From assembly GCA_022661535.1 (NCBI GenBank), contig JAKULF010000007.1, forward strand, positions 2,542,001-2,606,000: a DNA stretch of 64,000 bases, in the 5' to 3' direction. The position numbers were made by a program, and so were the translations under genes. This DNA comes from Eutypa lata. Lineage: Eukaryota; Ascomycota; Sordariomycetes; Xylariales; Diatrypaceae. Below are positions 54,655 through 64,000 of this stretch, piece after piece. The notes beneath the pieces are model-generated. The model saw only the letters and a program-made list of their open reading frames with translations, ran no database searches and was not told where the DNA came from. Numbering within the stretch: position 1 is the stretch's first letter; each line of letters opens with the position of its first letter.

Positions 54655-55875
54655 TCAGTTCGGTTCGCTATAAGTGTGACTGAAATCTACCGGCGATCCA
54701 AAATTAGGCGATCCATCAGAATGACTCCCGAGCAGCTGGACCATGGTGTACCGACTGTCATCGCAAGCACCGTTAGCATTCGACGTCGCATGATACGCAA
54801 TCCAAGTCTGGTCGCCACTAGGACTCTGGAAAAAGCTATTGTGGCCGGAGCCGTAGTTCCCATTCGCGCTGGAGAAGACGCAGCTGTTCGACTTAGTCCA
54901 CGCCGACGCGCTGGTCGGGTTCGAGTTCCCGTTCCACGTCAGCAAGCCGAGGCAGTAGTACTGCGTCCAGCAGTCGCTAGCCGAGTAGGCGATGTAGGTT
55001 TTGCCGCCGAAGTATAGGGCAGCGGGCCCCTCGTTGACGGGGTTCCCCTGCTGCTCCCACGACTGGTCCGGCTGCGAGACCACGTAGATCGACCCCGTCA
55101 GCGAGGTGTAGTCGGCGCCCAGCTGCTGCAGGCAGATCGATTGGTGCGACACCCCGTGGAAGCACGAGAACATCATGAAGTTGCCGTAGTCGTTGAACCG
55201 GAGCACCGAGCCGTCGATGGCCCAGTCCGCCGTCAACTGGTTGGCGTACGTGTAGTCATCCCATGGCGTTGCTCCACCTGGAAGAAATCGCAGCTTAGCA
55301 CCTACATGCTCTATAGAGGAGCCTGGAAATATTCCGCTTACCTTTGAGAGCGTGAAGCCTTTGACCGTTCAGGTCGGCGCTGTTGCCAGCTGTGTAGTAG
55401 ATGTACCAGAGTCCACCAAGGTAGTGCACCTCAGGGGCCCACACATTACAGCATCGCGACGAGGTACCAGTGGAATAAACGACCTTCTTAGTAGCTGTCT
55501 TGAGGCCGTTTATTGTGGTTGATCTAGCTATCTCAACATCTGTCCATGTCGTCGATAGGAGATAGTAGTATCCCCCTGTATATACCTATGGAACGGAGTA
55601 GTCAGCAGCAGCTCTTAAAGGTTACCCAAAGGAGTACCTGGTGCTGTGCACAGTTATAGCATAGGGCCCTGGATTGGGGAACTAGGTGATACAGAAAAGT
55701 AGTCATATCGAATTGCTCCATCATGAGATATGTGGGAAGAATGCAAGATATATTAGTTACTAACCATATGAGGATCGCTACCTCCAGGATTGCGTATCGG
55801 ATTTGTCCAAGCAGCTGCCAGACCAAATATATTGCAAAGGCCAAGAACGGCCGTAATACTCTTGGACAAAAACAT
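54655..55875 (-). CDS. Secreted glycoside hydrolase family 43 (arabinofuranosidase/arabinanase-like)
   Basis: Three exons: 55765-55875, 55342-55585 and 54655-55277, with introns of 179 and 64 bp, giving 325 aa. Residues 1-22 are a signal peptide (ITAVLGLCNIFGLAAA). The five-bladed GH43 fold is indicated by NPGGSDPHM (catalytic base D34), CCNVWAPEVHYLGGLWYIYY, ADWAIDGSVL (D140, pKa modulator) and NPVNEGPAALYF (catalytic acid E201). The later GHNSFFQSPSGDQTWIAYHA is also typical. Substrates are arabinan or arabinoxylan side chains of plant cell walls. It resembles the subfamily with exo-alpha-1,5-arabinofuranosidases, but the subfamily call is uncertain. The 179-bp first intron is the longest in the window. 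Confidence 0.88.
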
Positions 55876-57908
55876 AGTGCTATGTCGACGATCTGAGAGT
55901 ACTCTGGGAAAAGATCTACCAGCGGAACTATGGGGGTAGAGCTGCAGCCTTATATATCATAATATCACATAGGGACTTTCTTACAATGTCTTCCCTTCCA
56001 TCATTCTTCCATCTTTACCCCATATCAGCCATAAAATCCGCAGATCCTAATCGCCTTGAAGGTCGGTCATTCGGTAGTGGTTGTTAACGAGCGACCTCAT
56101 TGGAGCGCCTTTAAGAAGTTGCTCAGAAACCAGACTATTCATCGCTGCCATGGAAGCTCGAGCATCTCGACATGTTCTCGACCGTGAAGAGCGAAGGTCA
56201 GTTGGAGTAGAAACGCGGAGTCCTGAGGGGTTAATTGATGCTGATTAGTGGAAATTGGAGGTTATAGCGGATGGGGGCCGGCCGTTGGCACTCTAGCATG
56301 GGGTGCGTAATAGCACCATTCTGCATTAAGCAACAACTGTCCGATGCTTCTCTTAGTGACTGTAATATATCCGCACTTATAAGCTGCATAGAACAATAGT
56401 TCAGTCACCTCCAGGTGATGGAATGAGCCAACTTTTAAGATCACATCTTGGATTATATAGGCTGTTAATTAATGCATCGCTATCCTCTTTCTGTAGGCCT
56501 GCTCCCCGAGTTCGATCCGCTATATACACTAAGTCTCTTCTCGGCCAAAAGCATAGGGACCCCTTAAGTACAGAAATTCCTACCAAGGCACATTGTCTAG
56601 ATGCAAGCCGTTTCGTGTAGGACTTCAACAGTGTCTTACAATTCAATCAATCTCGTTCAGAATAAAACAGTAGTTTGTCATAATTCCGCGTAATGGTTTT
56701 TGAGGCTGGCACAACAAGGCTAGGAATAACTTCCTTCTGATTTATTCCAGACTGTCTTTATAAACCACTTTCGTGACAGTTCCTGTCCTGAGTAAGAGAA
56801 AATAAATATCAATGCCATCAAGCAATGCTCCGGCGTCAAATAATGTGAGCGTTGAAGTCTCTCTCTGATAGCTGCGTGTTCGAACACTTTAATGCGTTTG
56901 GTATCGATATATCCAAGACAAAATCAGCCAAACCATTAGAATGGAGGCTCATTTATCTGGACTAATTCAGCATCCTTGTATTCTTTTTGTTGTAGAACAA
57001 TGCCGAATTATTTCCACAAGGTCTTCTCAGTTTCAGGTTTAACTGTAATGCTATTCTCAAAATTTATCCCATTTCTTTGTATAAAATTCTCTTGGCCCTA
57101 TTTATCGACACTTGCCATCTGTTGCGATGGGGGGTTCTATATCGAACGCCTTAGTAACATCACAAAATAGGGGAAACCTATCTCCGAGGCTCAGCCTACA
57201 TATATAGAGCTTCCTTGATGGACACTTAATAAGTCTAGATTTCTAAGATTGTCACTATATTCTGTACACCATATCTGGCTCACCTAGATCTGTCTGTATA
57301 CCATCCTTATCATTTATATCACTATTTAACCATGATAGTCTTCGCAGCTGAACCTTGTATGAACGAGGTGAATCGGACGTCTTGAAGTAATCAGGCAGTT
57401 CTTTTTTGCCTTATTTTCTCAGTACTCCTAAACCAACACACGACAACTCATCATATTGGATTATGAATAAGCTTTGTATACGAAATAGTCGGCGAGGATA
57501 TATTCCTCAGGCAGCGAGCTAATATCAGCTACAGAGGTGCCCACAACGCGGATAGTCACGTCACTGCCGATCGATATGGGCTAAGAAGGTAGACGACATG
57601 GAATATGAAGAATATTATGGTAATGGCGGATATGTTCTTGTTAGTACATAATACTTCCCCTCCCCCCTTTTTTCTCTCCCTACACGTCCCAACTGTCAAG
57701 TGAAATCCGCATGCCTAACATATTTAAGTACTAACCACAGTTATTGGATCTTTCTTTTCTGGTCCAGGATATACACATACATATAATATTAAGATAGTAT
57801 TAACTGTTAAAAAATCTCTAGTATTAAGTAACAAATATAGCTAACCAGCCGGTAACTAGTAATAGTCGAACCCTTCTAAACCCAGAGCATGAAGCCCCCC
57901 AAAACCCA
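55876..57908. other. Intergenic spacer
   Basis: Two kilobases, AT-rich, with no supportable gene. A TATATAAG element lies near 55950 just upstream of the GH43 gene. Confidence 0.6.
55950..55957 (-). promoter_or_regulatory. TATA-like element of the GH43 gene
   Basis: TATATAAG on the minus strand, about 75 bp before the ATG at 55875, followed by a purine/pyrimidine-mixed leader. Position fits a core promoter; no direct evidence. Confidence 0.4.
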
Positions 57909-59040
57909 TTAGGAGATTTCAAGGCCTCCCAACGCTGCGTTCCTCAAAGTACCAAAGTATCCGACCTTCAACGTCACCAGGTCCTTGAGATATGACAAGT
58001 CGATCGCTGGTAACGGAGCCTCATCCTTAGCCAGGAACTGCAGCACCCGGTTCGCCACCCATTGGGGATTCTCGTCAGCTACGAGGCAGAGTTAGCAATT
58101 GCATCCACCACCTTAGGTTACTATCAACAACGACAAACTCACCAATCCAGTGACCCGCCTTCGGGACGATGTCGAGCTCCAGGTCGCTCGCAATGGGCTC
58201 GAAGGACTGCTTCAGCACCGACTCGAGTCCTAGACTAGCCTCGCCGCCCAGCCCGAGGACCGGCATGTCCAGCTTCTTGCCACCGCCGAAAACACCCTTG
58301 AAGAAGCCCGCATCCGCCGCCACACTCGCACTAGAGAAAGGTCCCAGCATAGCGCGCAGGAACCCAGGCTTCGTAATACTAGTCGCGTAGCGGTTTACCG
58401 TGTCCTCGGAGAAGGCCGCAGGCCCCGCATAGCTCCCGTGAAAAAAGTACCACTGCAGGAACTGGCGCTCCTTGCCCGACATGAGGAACTCGGCCAGATC
58501 GGGGACCTGGAAGAAGGCGAGCTGCCAGTTCTGGTACAGATCCCAGTAGGGGGCCGGGTTCGCCGACTCCTCGTACCCGAACCCGGGCAGGGGGTACTCG
58601 GCGAGGCCGAGGCGGCGCACCCGCTGCGGGCTCTGGGCCGCGAGCGCCGCAGCCATGCCGACCCCTTTGTCGTGCGCGACCACGTACGCGGCGCTGACGT
58701 TGAGGAAGTCCAGGACGCCCTCCAGGTCGCCGGCCGACGCCGTCGCGCTGTAGTTGCCGTCGGGCGGGAGGCTGGAGTCGCCCGCGCCCCGGTTGTCCGG
58801 CGCGATCACCGTGTAGTTCTGCGCGAGCACGGGCCCGATGAACTGCCATGTTAAGCTGTGCTGTGGGTTGCCGTGCACAAGCAGCACGGGGGGCCCGGAG
58901 CCCGCGTATCGGAAGTGGATGCTCACGTCTTGGAGAGCTACTCGGCCGTGCTCCCAGCTGTCGAATGGGATGAGGTCAGTTGCTTGTACGGCAGTGGTTA
59001 TAGCGGCGGTAGCCACTACGGCAAAGTTACCTAAACGCAT
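57909..59040 (-). CDS. Secreted alpha/beta hydrolase, epoxide-hydrolase-like
   Basis: Two exons, 58143-59040 and 57909-58078, with a 64-bp intron, giving 355 aa. Residues 1-20 look like a signal peptide (FAVVATAAITTAVQA). The alpha/beta-hydrolase core shows PPVLLVHGNPQHSLTWQFIG with the oxyanion motif HGNP (56-59), VIAPDNRGAGDSS, VVAHDKGVGMAAAL with nucleophile D124, and AGHWI with catalytic H297 at the splice. An Asp nucleophile with HGxP marks the epoxide hydrolase/haloalkane dehalogenase group. The splice joins GHWI to ADENPQWVANRVLQFL, the expected last helix; the unspliced frame instead ends after 22 unrelated residues. Exon 1 is GC-rich. A physiological epoxide cannot be named. Confidence 0.9.
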
Positions 59041-60453
59041 CGTGGGAGGTACTCAGGAGGGGGGCCCTTTGGAAAATTAACTAGAAGATTTCAAGCTGCT
59101 GGCGGCAACTTATTGCCCTATGTCTTGGAATCATAGGCACAATATATAAGCCTTTATATAATCTGCTCTGGGTCTTAATTGTTCCAGAGCACTACCGTGC
59201 CGCAGTCTAAGCCATTTAGCTCATCCATCATCGACGAGTGAATGAACTGATTAGTGGACCAACTGGGTCTGCCCTAGAGTAGAATACCATACATACTTAG
59301 CAATTTCAGCGATGTCAGTTGCTTGTCCCTTGTCTTATATGCGGAAGGACCCGTCGATCTACTAACGTTTACTCTGTCTTTTGGAGGCCGTGTGAGGCTT
59401 CGCTTGGATCGATTGCATAAGGATCAGTCAATTTGAACGCTTGGTATACCTACGCAGCTGCGTTGTTTACGCGGATTTCTGTATAGCGTCAGAATGTCTA
59501 CTTTCTCTATAATATATATTGACTAGGCTGCGACATGGTGAATGTGGTGTCTCGGTCTGGTGTACATAAAGGCGACAAGCTGAACTACCTACATACTGAC
59601 ACCTCGATGTCGGGTTAACTTATCCTCATGGAACCCACAAGGTTGGTGTCAACTGACTACCTATGTAGAATTCATGATCTCCAGTTAGTGCTGCTTAGGA
59701 AGCAAATGGTGTCTAACCTTGTCTAGAAACCCTCAGCCCTACAGTGATTGCTAAATTATTACTCAGAATTATTCAGAACGAGAAAATCCACGAGTATGAC
59801 TGATGGAAAGCGTATTAGTAACCTTGCAAGGTAGAGGAATAAAGAACCCCCTAAATTACCATACCCACTATGCTCCAGGGATTGACGTCACCCACATATT
59901 ACCACCACAATAGTATCACCAAATAATAACACAGATAATAACATACATCACGATAAAGGGACTCTTCGCCGTCTCCCCAACACTCTAGGACCTAATGCCT
60001 AACGCCTAACACCTAGGTAACCACTAACCTTACCAGCTGGAATAATGGTGTATCAAAGTACTTAAAGGCTACGTGATATCTTCATAAGGGATTAAACACC
60101 GTCGGAATAGTCACGCACGTCGTTGGTACCGAGAACTAAATCCCAACAGGACATATAATTGCTAAGAGCTATGGAATTAAGCCGAACTGTGGCAGAGTGG
60201 GCGAACCGAGAAAGGTCGGAGCCGCTGGTCGACACAAGGTAAGCTTCAGAATGACATGACAAGATGTGACTCGAATAAAGACGAATCATAGCAGCAAAGC
60301 AGATGGCATGGTTCGGTACCATCTAGAGTGCTGCCTATGTGAAGCCTGAAGAGCGGCCTCAGCAAAAGATAACGGGTCGTGGGGTCTGTCTCATATACAG
60401 ACAAATAAGACATATATAGCTGCGATAGGACCCTCCTATTCGCGGCGAGGCTC
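59041..60453. other. Intergenic spacer
   Basis: AT-rich and without a supportable gene. Short frames at 60092-60470 (-) lie just beyond the 3' end of the next gene and lack motifs. Confidence 0.6.
59151..59160 (-). promoter_or_regulatory. TATA-like element of the epoxide-hydrolase-like gene
   Basis: TATATAAAGG on the minus strand, 111-120 bp before the ATG at 59040. Good match to a TATA box, untested. Confidence 0.4.
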
Positions 60454-61164
60454 TTAATATGCCGAATCATGTTCCGAGTACCAGTGTGGGAAGTTGGTCT
60501 GTGGGCTCTTCTCGACTCGGACTCCTACCATCTTGCTGCGCAGCATTTCTAACCAACCTGGGTCATAATGTCCACTCACTAAGAGGCGATTGAGTTCTGG
60601 GAACCGCTGGATGAAGTCTGTGATAGCCTTTACATAAGGATAATCCAAGAGCCGGGCGTCAGTCTCTTCATGATTATCAAGGTGTAGGTGAATAAATCTG
60701 ACGTTGGCTGCCTTCTTGAAGGCCCGTTGAGCTGCCTCCAGCTGTTTCTCAAGAAATTCTTCTTTGACCGGTTTATAATTTCTCATGAAACACTTTGCAC
60801 GCCTGTACATGATGTACAGACCGCGAACCACGGTCGGGCTCCATGTGCCTACAGCTCGGATATAGTCTGTGGGGCAATATTTATGTCCACGATATCGAGA
60901 ACAACGTTGCTGCGCAAGGCACAGCACCGCATTTTCGTAAACAATGCTTCGCGCCTCTTCTGCGGTTCGTTTGCAAGTGCAGAGCAATCTAGGGAAAGAG
61001 CTGAACATTGGCCAACAAGATGGATACTGCCACCTCCTGTTATTAGTAATGGAGGCACACCCAGAATGGGTCATGTAGTCGTAACCGTAATAGCGGTAGA
61101 TAAGACTACGTATCTCGGGAGGCAAACGGGTGAAGAATGGAGACTGCGGCTGTAAGTCATACAT
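60454..61164 (-). CDS. F-box-like hypothetical protein
   Basis: Single exon, 236 aa. The opening SPFFTRLPPEIRSLIYRYYG is the 'F-box-like' start seen in many small fungal proteins, with FPRLLCTCKRTAEEARSIVY and ENAVLCL completing the helix set. The rest predicts mixed alpha/beta structure (KAANVRFIHLHLDNHEE, FIQRFPELNRLLVSGHYD). There is no signal peptide or membrane segment. Such proteins are numerous and uncharacterised in ascomycetes; a role as substrate adaptor is a guess. The frame has clear stops on both sides and needs no intron. Confidence 0.68.
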   Translation of the reverse strand: MYDLQPQSPFFTRLPPEIRSLIYRYYGYDYMTHSGCASITNNRRWQYPSCWPMFSSFPRLLCTCKRTAEEARSIVYENAVLCLAQQRCSRYRGHKYCPTDYIRAVGTWSPTVVRGLYIMYRRAKCFMRNYKPVKEEFLEKQLEAAQRAFKKAANVRFIHLHLDNHEETDARLLDYPYVKAITDFIQRFPELNRLLVSGHYDPGWLEMLRSKMVGVRVEKSPQTNFPHWYSEHDSAY

Positions 61165-61762
61165 GGTCGCAGTATTCCAAGCCTTCCTGGATGATAGATG
61201 GAAGTTTGTGTTGGTTAGTTTCCCAATTGTTCGATGAATCGAAAGCCTGTATTTATACCCTTTACTCTTCAGATCCTAAGGAGAGTCTAGGCATCACAGT
61301 TAGGCACAATGAATCCCTTACCTAAGGAAGTCAAATCCAGATCAAATATTACCTTATAATTAAGTGCCAAGCAACGCCAAGCTTCTACCAAGGTCTCTTT
61401 CGATATCGGAGGGATTATTCGAGTACCATGGCGACATGATATGGTTAGATGCTGTGCTGAAGTGATAGTGAGATTATCAAAACCGCAAATACGCTCGGCA
61501 CGTTGAAGGCACCGCCTCACATTAAACGTATATTACATCACCAATTTTGACCAAGAGCATTCGGTTCATCCTTTAGAAACGACTCATACCTATCAATTCG
61601 AGAGGACCACGTCTACCTCATACACGCATACATACAACTTCAATCCCAACCAACCAACCATCCATGCATCCATCCGCCTGCCCACCCACCCACCGAAAAC
61701 CACCAATGATTAGGTACCAGAAGAAACCCCCAGCTGGACCAGACAGCCTACATACCTAAGTT
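61165..61762. other. Spacer with an orphan frame and C-rich simple motifs
   Basis: A 77-codon frame (61287-61520, -) with coding-like composition lies upstream of the F-box-like gene but has no partner. Positions 61650-61700 hold CCAACCAACCATCCATGCATCC-like simple repeats. Confidence 0.45.
61250..61257 (-). promoter_or_regulatory. TATA-like element of the F-box-like gene
   Basis: TATAAATA on the minus strand, 86-93 bp before the ATG at 61164. Position fits a core promoter; it also lowers the chance that the frame at 61287-61520 belongs to the same transcript. Confidence 0.35.
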
Positions 61763-63713
61763 TTAAACCTCGAACACCTCCCCACCGCCATAAAACCCAG
61801 CCCCGCGTCGACTCTCCACGAGGTCGAGCCGCCAGCCCTCCCAGTTCTTAAGGCCGCGCTTGATATCGCGAATGCGCTCGAGGCGGCGACGGCCTTCCTC
61901 CTCCTGGGCGCGGCGGAACGCCTCCTCGTCGAACTCGAAGTCCTCGTCGTCGAGGAACCCGGCATCGTCTCCTCCTCCTCCTCCTCCCCCACCTATCTTA
62001 TTGTTGCTGCTGCTGCTCGCCTCATCCCCATTATTGCCAACCCCGGCGAGCGCGTTGATCCCGCTCGCGAAGAAGTCGCCGAACCCGCCTCTGCCGTGGC
62101 CCGTCTTCTTGGCCGACATGGTCGGAGACGTCAGGCCGCCACCGCCGCCCCCGAGATCGATGTTGGTGAAGCCGGGACTGGTGGGATTCGCCGCGTCTGC
62201 CCCGCCGGCTCCGCCGAACTCCATCTCCTTCCGCCGCTGGTGCCAGATGCCGCGACGCAGGTCGTAGACCTCGGACTCGAGGGCGCGGATCTTCTTGCTC
62301 ATGCGGGCGCGCTCCTCATCCTCGAGTTTGGAGATGCTATCGTCGTCATTGTCATCACTATCATCATCATCGTCATCATCCTCTTCTTCCTCATCTTCAT
62401 CTTTCTCATCATCTTCGCCCTCCTTCTTCCCCTTCCCCTTCCTTCTCTTCCTCAATCGCGCATTCTCCAGCTCAGCGCGCTCCTTCTCCCGCCGCAGCGT
62501 CTGAGCTCTCGCCTCGTGCTCCTTGTGCAGCGTCCCTAGCGCAGCGACCTTCTTATCGAGAGCTTCGACCTTCTTCTCCAAGTCGGCCTTCTCGGCATTC
62601 AGGCCCTCGACCTCCTTCTCGAGGGTGCGCGCCTTGGTCTCGGCGCTCGTGCGTGCCCCTCCTTCCTTGACGGCCCGCTCCGTCGCCCGCTCTAGGTTGC
62701 GCTTGACGTCGCCGAGCTCGCGCGTGGCCTTCATGGCCGCCTGCTCGGCGCGCGCTAGCTTGTCCTCCAGCGCTGCGATCTGCTCCTTGTCCGTGCCGCC
62801 CGCCGAGGCCTGCCGCTCCGCCTGTGCGCGTAGGCGCGAGATCTCGAGTTCCATCGTCTCGATCGTCGTGGACTTCGAGGACAGCTGCGCTTGTAGTTCC
62901 GCTGTTGCCGCTGCGACTGCAGCTGCGGGTGGCGAGTTCGACGAGATGGAGGGCGAGGAGCCGTGGCGGCGGGATGCAGCGGTTTGGAGTTGTGCGTTCT
63001 GGCGTTCGAGAGCTGCGAGCTGGGATTTCTATTCGAAAAGAAGAAAGAAAAGAAACGGGTTAGTCGTGGAAATGTTAGGAGAGACAGAGGGTAGAAAGAG
63101 ATACACATACCAGTTTCTCAACCTCGCTGTCAGGTCCGCTGGCCTTCTTGCCATCCACATCCGCCTCTCGCAACTCGGCCAGTTCCTCTTCGGCCTTTCT
63201 CCATTGCTTATCTGAGTCGGCTGCCTCTTTCGCTAGTCGCTTGTTCTCCTTCTCTAGATCCTCGATGCGAGCTACTTGCTTGCGGTAGATCTCGGGGGCC
63301 GTCTCGCCCTCGGCAAATGCGGTCGGCGAGAGTGGCCCTTGACGGAAAGAGGAGGAGCGGAGCTTCGACTGCTGCGAGAGCGACGGCGGAGGGGATGTCT
63401 GGGTAGGCGACGCAGCGGTATCTGCCGGTTCTTCTTCCTTCTCTTCCTCCGGTGCTGCTGGTTCCTCTGCGGCGGCGCTCGCACTTGCTGATTCGGGCTC
63501 GGGTTCAGGCTCAGGTTTGGACTCTGTAGATGGTTCTTCTTTGGTTTCCTTGGCCTCCTTCTTGCCGGACTTCTTGTTCTTCTTCTTCAATTGCTCGACC
63601 TGGGGATGATGGTATTAGCCCTCAAACTCAACTGCGACATCAAGCTTGGTTGCGCGCACTCTCTTCTTGGCCGCGGCGAGCTTCTCGGCTTTCGCCTTAT
63701 CTTCGTCGGCCAT
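61763..63713 (-). CDS. Long coiled-coil protein with acidic run
   Basis: Three exons: 63660-63713, 63111-63599 and 61763-63028, with introns of 60 and 82 bp, giving 602 aa. The start MADEDKAKAEKLAAAKKRVE then QLKKKNKKSGKK is basic. A Glu/Pro/Ala-rich linker follows. Coiled coil runs from about residue 120 (ARIEDLEKENKRLAKEAADS) with a Ser/Ala-rich break, through ALEDKLARAEQAAMKATREL to REKERAELENARLRKRRKGK. A strongly acidic Asp/Glu run comes next, then a short heptad segment, a Gly-rich stretch, and a conserved-looking C-terminus IRDIKRGLKNWEGWRLDLVE. It resembles fungal 'M protein repeat' or golgin-like proteins. Golgi or vesicle tethering is a guess. Very GC-rich codons distinguish it from the spacers. 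Confidence 0.8.
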
Positions 63714-64000
63714 TTTCAACTATATGTTCTGCTAGTTTAGAAATCCCAGGGGTGAAACCCAGTTAGATGAGTGCAGTCGAGACAGTTGTTCGTAGTTGAT
63801 GTTCTTCTTGATGTTGTCGTCGGTTGTTAGGTTAGTTTGGTTCTAGACAGGCAAGTAAGGTAGGTAACAATGTATGCACTTCCAAGCTTGGGTGCGGGAT
63901 GACAGTGTGTCCAGAAACGTCAGTGGACGAAGCTTTAACGTTAGCTGGCCTATTAGGCACCTGTCTAACCATATAGGCCCTAGCAACCCCATAACTGTGC
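63714..64000. other. Upstream region of the coiled-coil gene
   Basis: Holds its 5' leader and probably its promoter. Nothing else recognisable before the window end. Confidence 0.55.

Noticed and set aside
56500..56530. Possible tRNA B-box (GAGTTCGATCC-like)
   Set aside because: No matching acceptor stem, anticodon arm or A-box at the right distance. Other GTTCGA-like words in the window also failed.
58379..58854. Open frames on both strands inside the hydrolase gene
   Set aside because: Shadows produced by the GC-rich exon of the epoxide-hydrolase-like gene.
62523..63215. Open frame of 230 codons on the + strand
   Set aside because: Ser/Arg-rich antisense shadow of the coiled-coil gene.

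Overview
The window looks like nuclear DNA of a filamentous ascomycete (Pezizomycotina, probably Sordariomycetes). Genes are short and well separated. Introns are 44-179 bp with GT..AG ends. Several families are typical of these fungi: fungal rhodopsin-like membrane proteins, F-box proteins, a Zn2Cys6 regulator, PNGase A, a berberine-bridge-like oxidase and the 'ipa' family. Spacers are AT-rich and carry TAGGTA/TACCTA-type motifs. I saw no tRNA, rRNA, CRISPR array or intact transposon.

Left third (1-21 kb): a sparse accessory region. It holds a secreted bicovalent FAD oxidoreductase cut by the window edge, a rhodopsin-like seven-helix protein, a DUF4267 membrane protein, a frameshifted MFS efflux-pump relic and a short GMC-oxidoreductase relic. 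About 5 kb without any supportable gene follows. Then comes a PNGase A gene whose frame is broken by one TAG where the family usually has Trp, one or two small conserved or hypothetical genes, and a three-exon mitochondrial DUF1279 (Nat2-like) gene. Oxidase, transporter and oxidoreductase remains lying together suggest a decayed metabolic cluster, but this is inference.

Middle (22-38 kb): an F-box protein, a small Cys-rich protein, a large ipa-type protein with a possible HicA-like C-terminus, a divergent SRPK-like kinase, a second rhodopsin-like protein, a four-exon 2-oxoglutarate/Fe(II) dioxygenase, and an F-box protein fused to a degenerate Ras-like domain.

Right part (38-64 kb): this contains the core genes. 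They are geranylgeranyl diphosphate synthase divergent from the SIN-pathway gene cdc14, and rad52. Around them lie a Cys-rich one-pass surface protein, two more F-box-type proteins, a very short Zn2Cys6 regulator, a secreted GH43 glycosidase, a secreted epoxide-hydrolase-like enzyme and a long coiled-coil protein.

Exon models were built by reading both strands and joining frames at GT..AG borders. Phases were checked arithmetically for every multi-exon gene. Family names come from recognised motifs, not from database searches.
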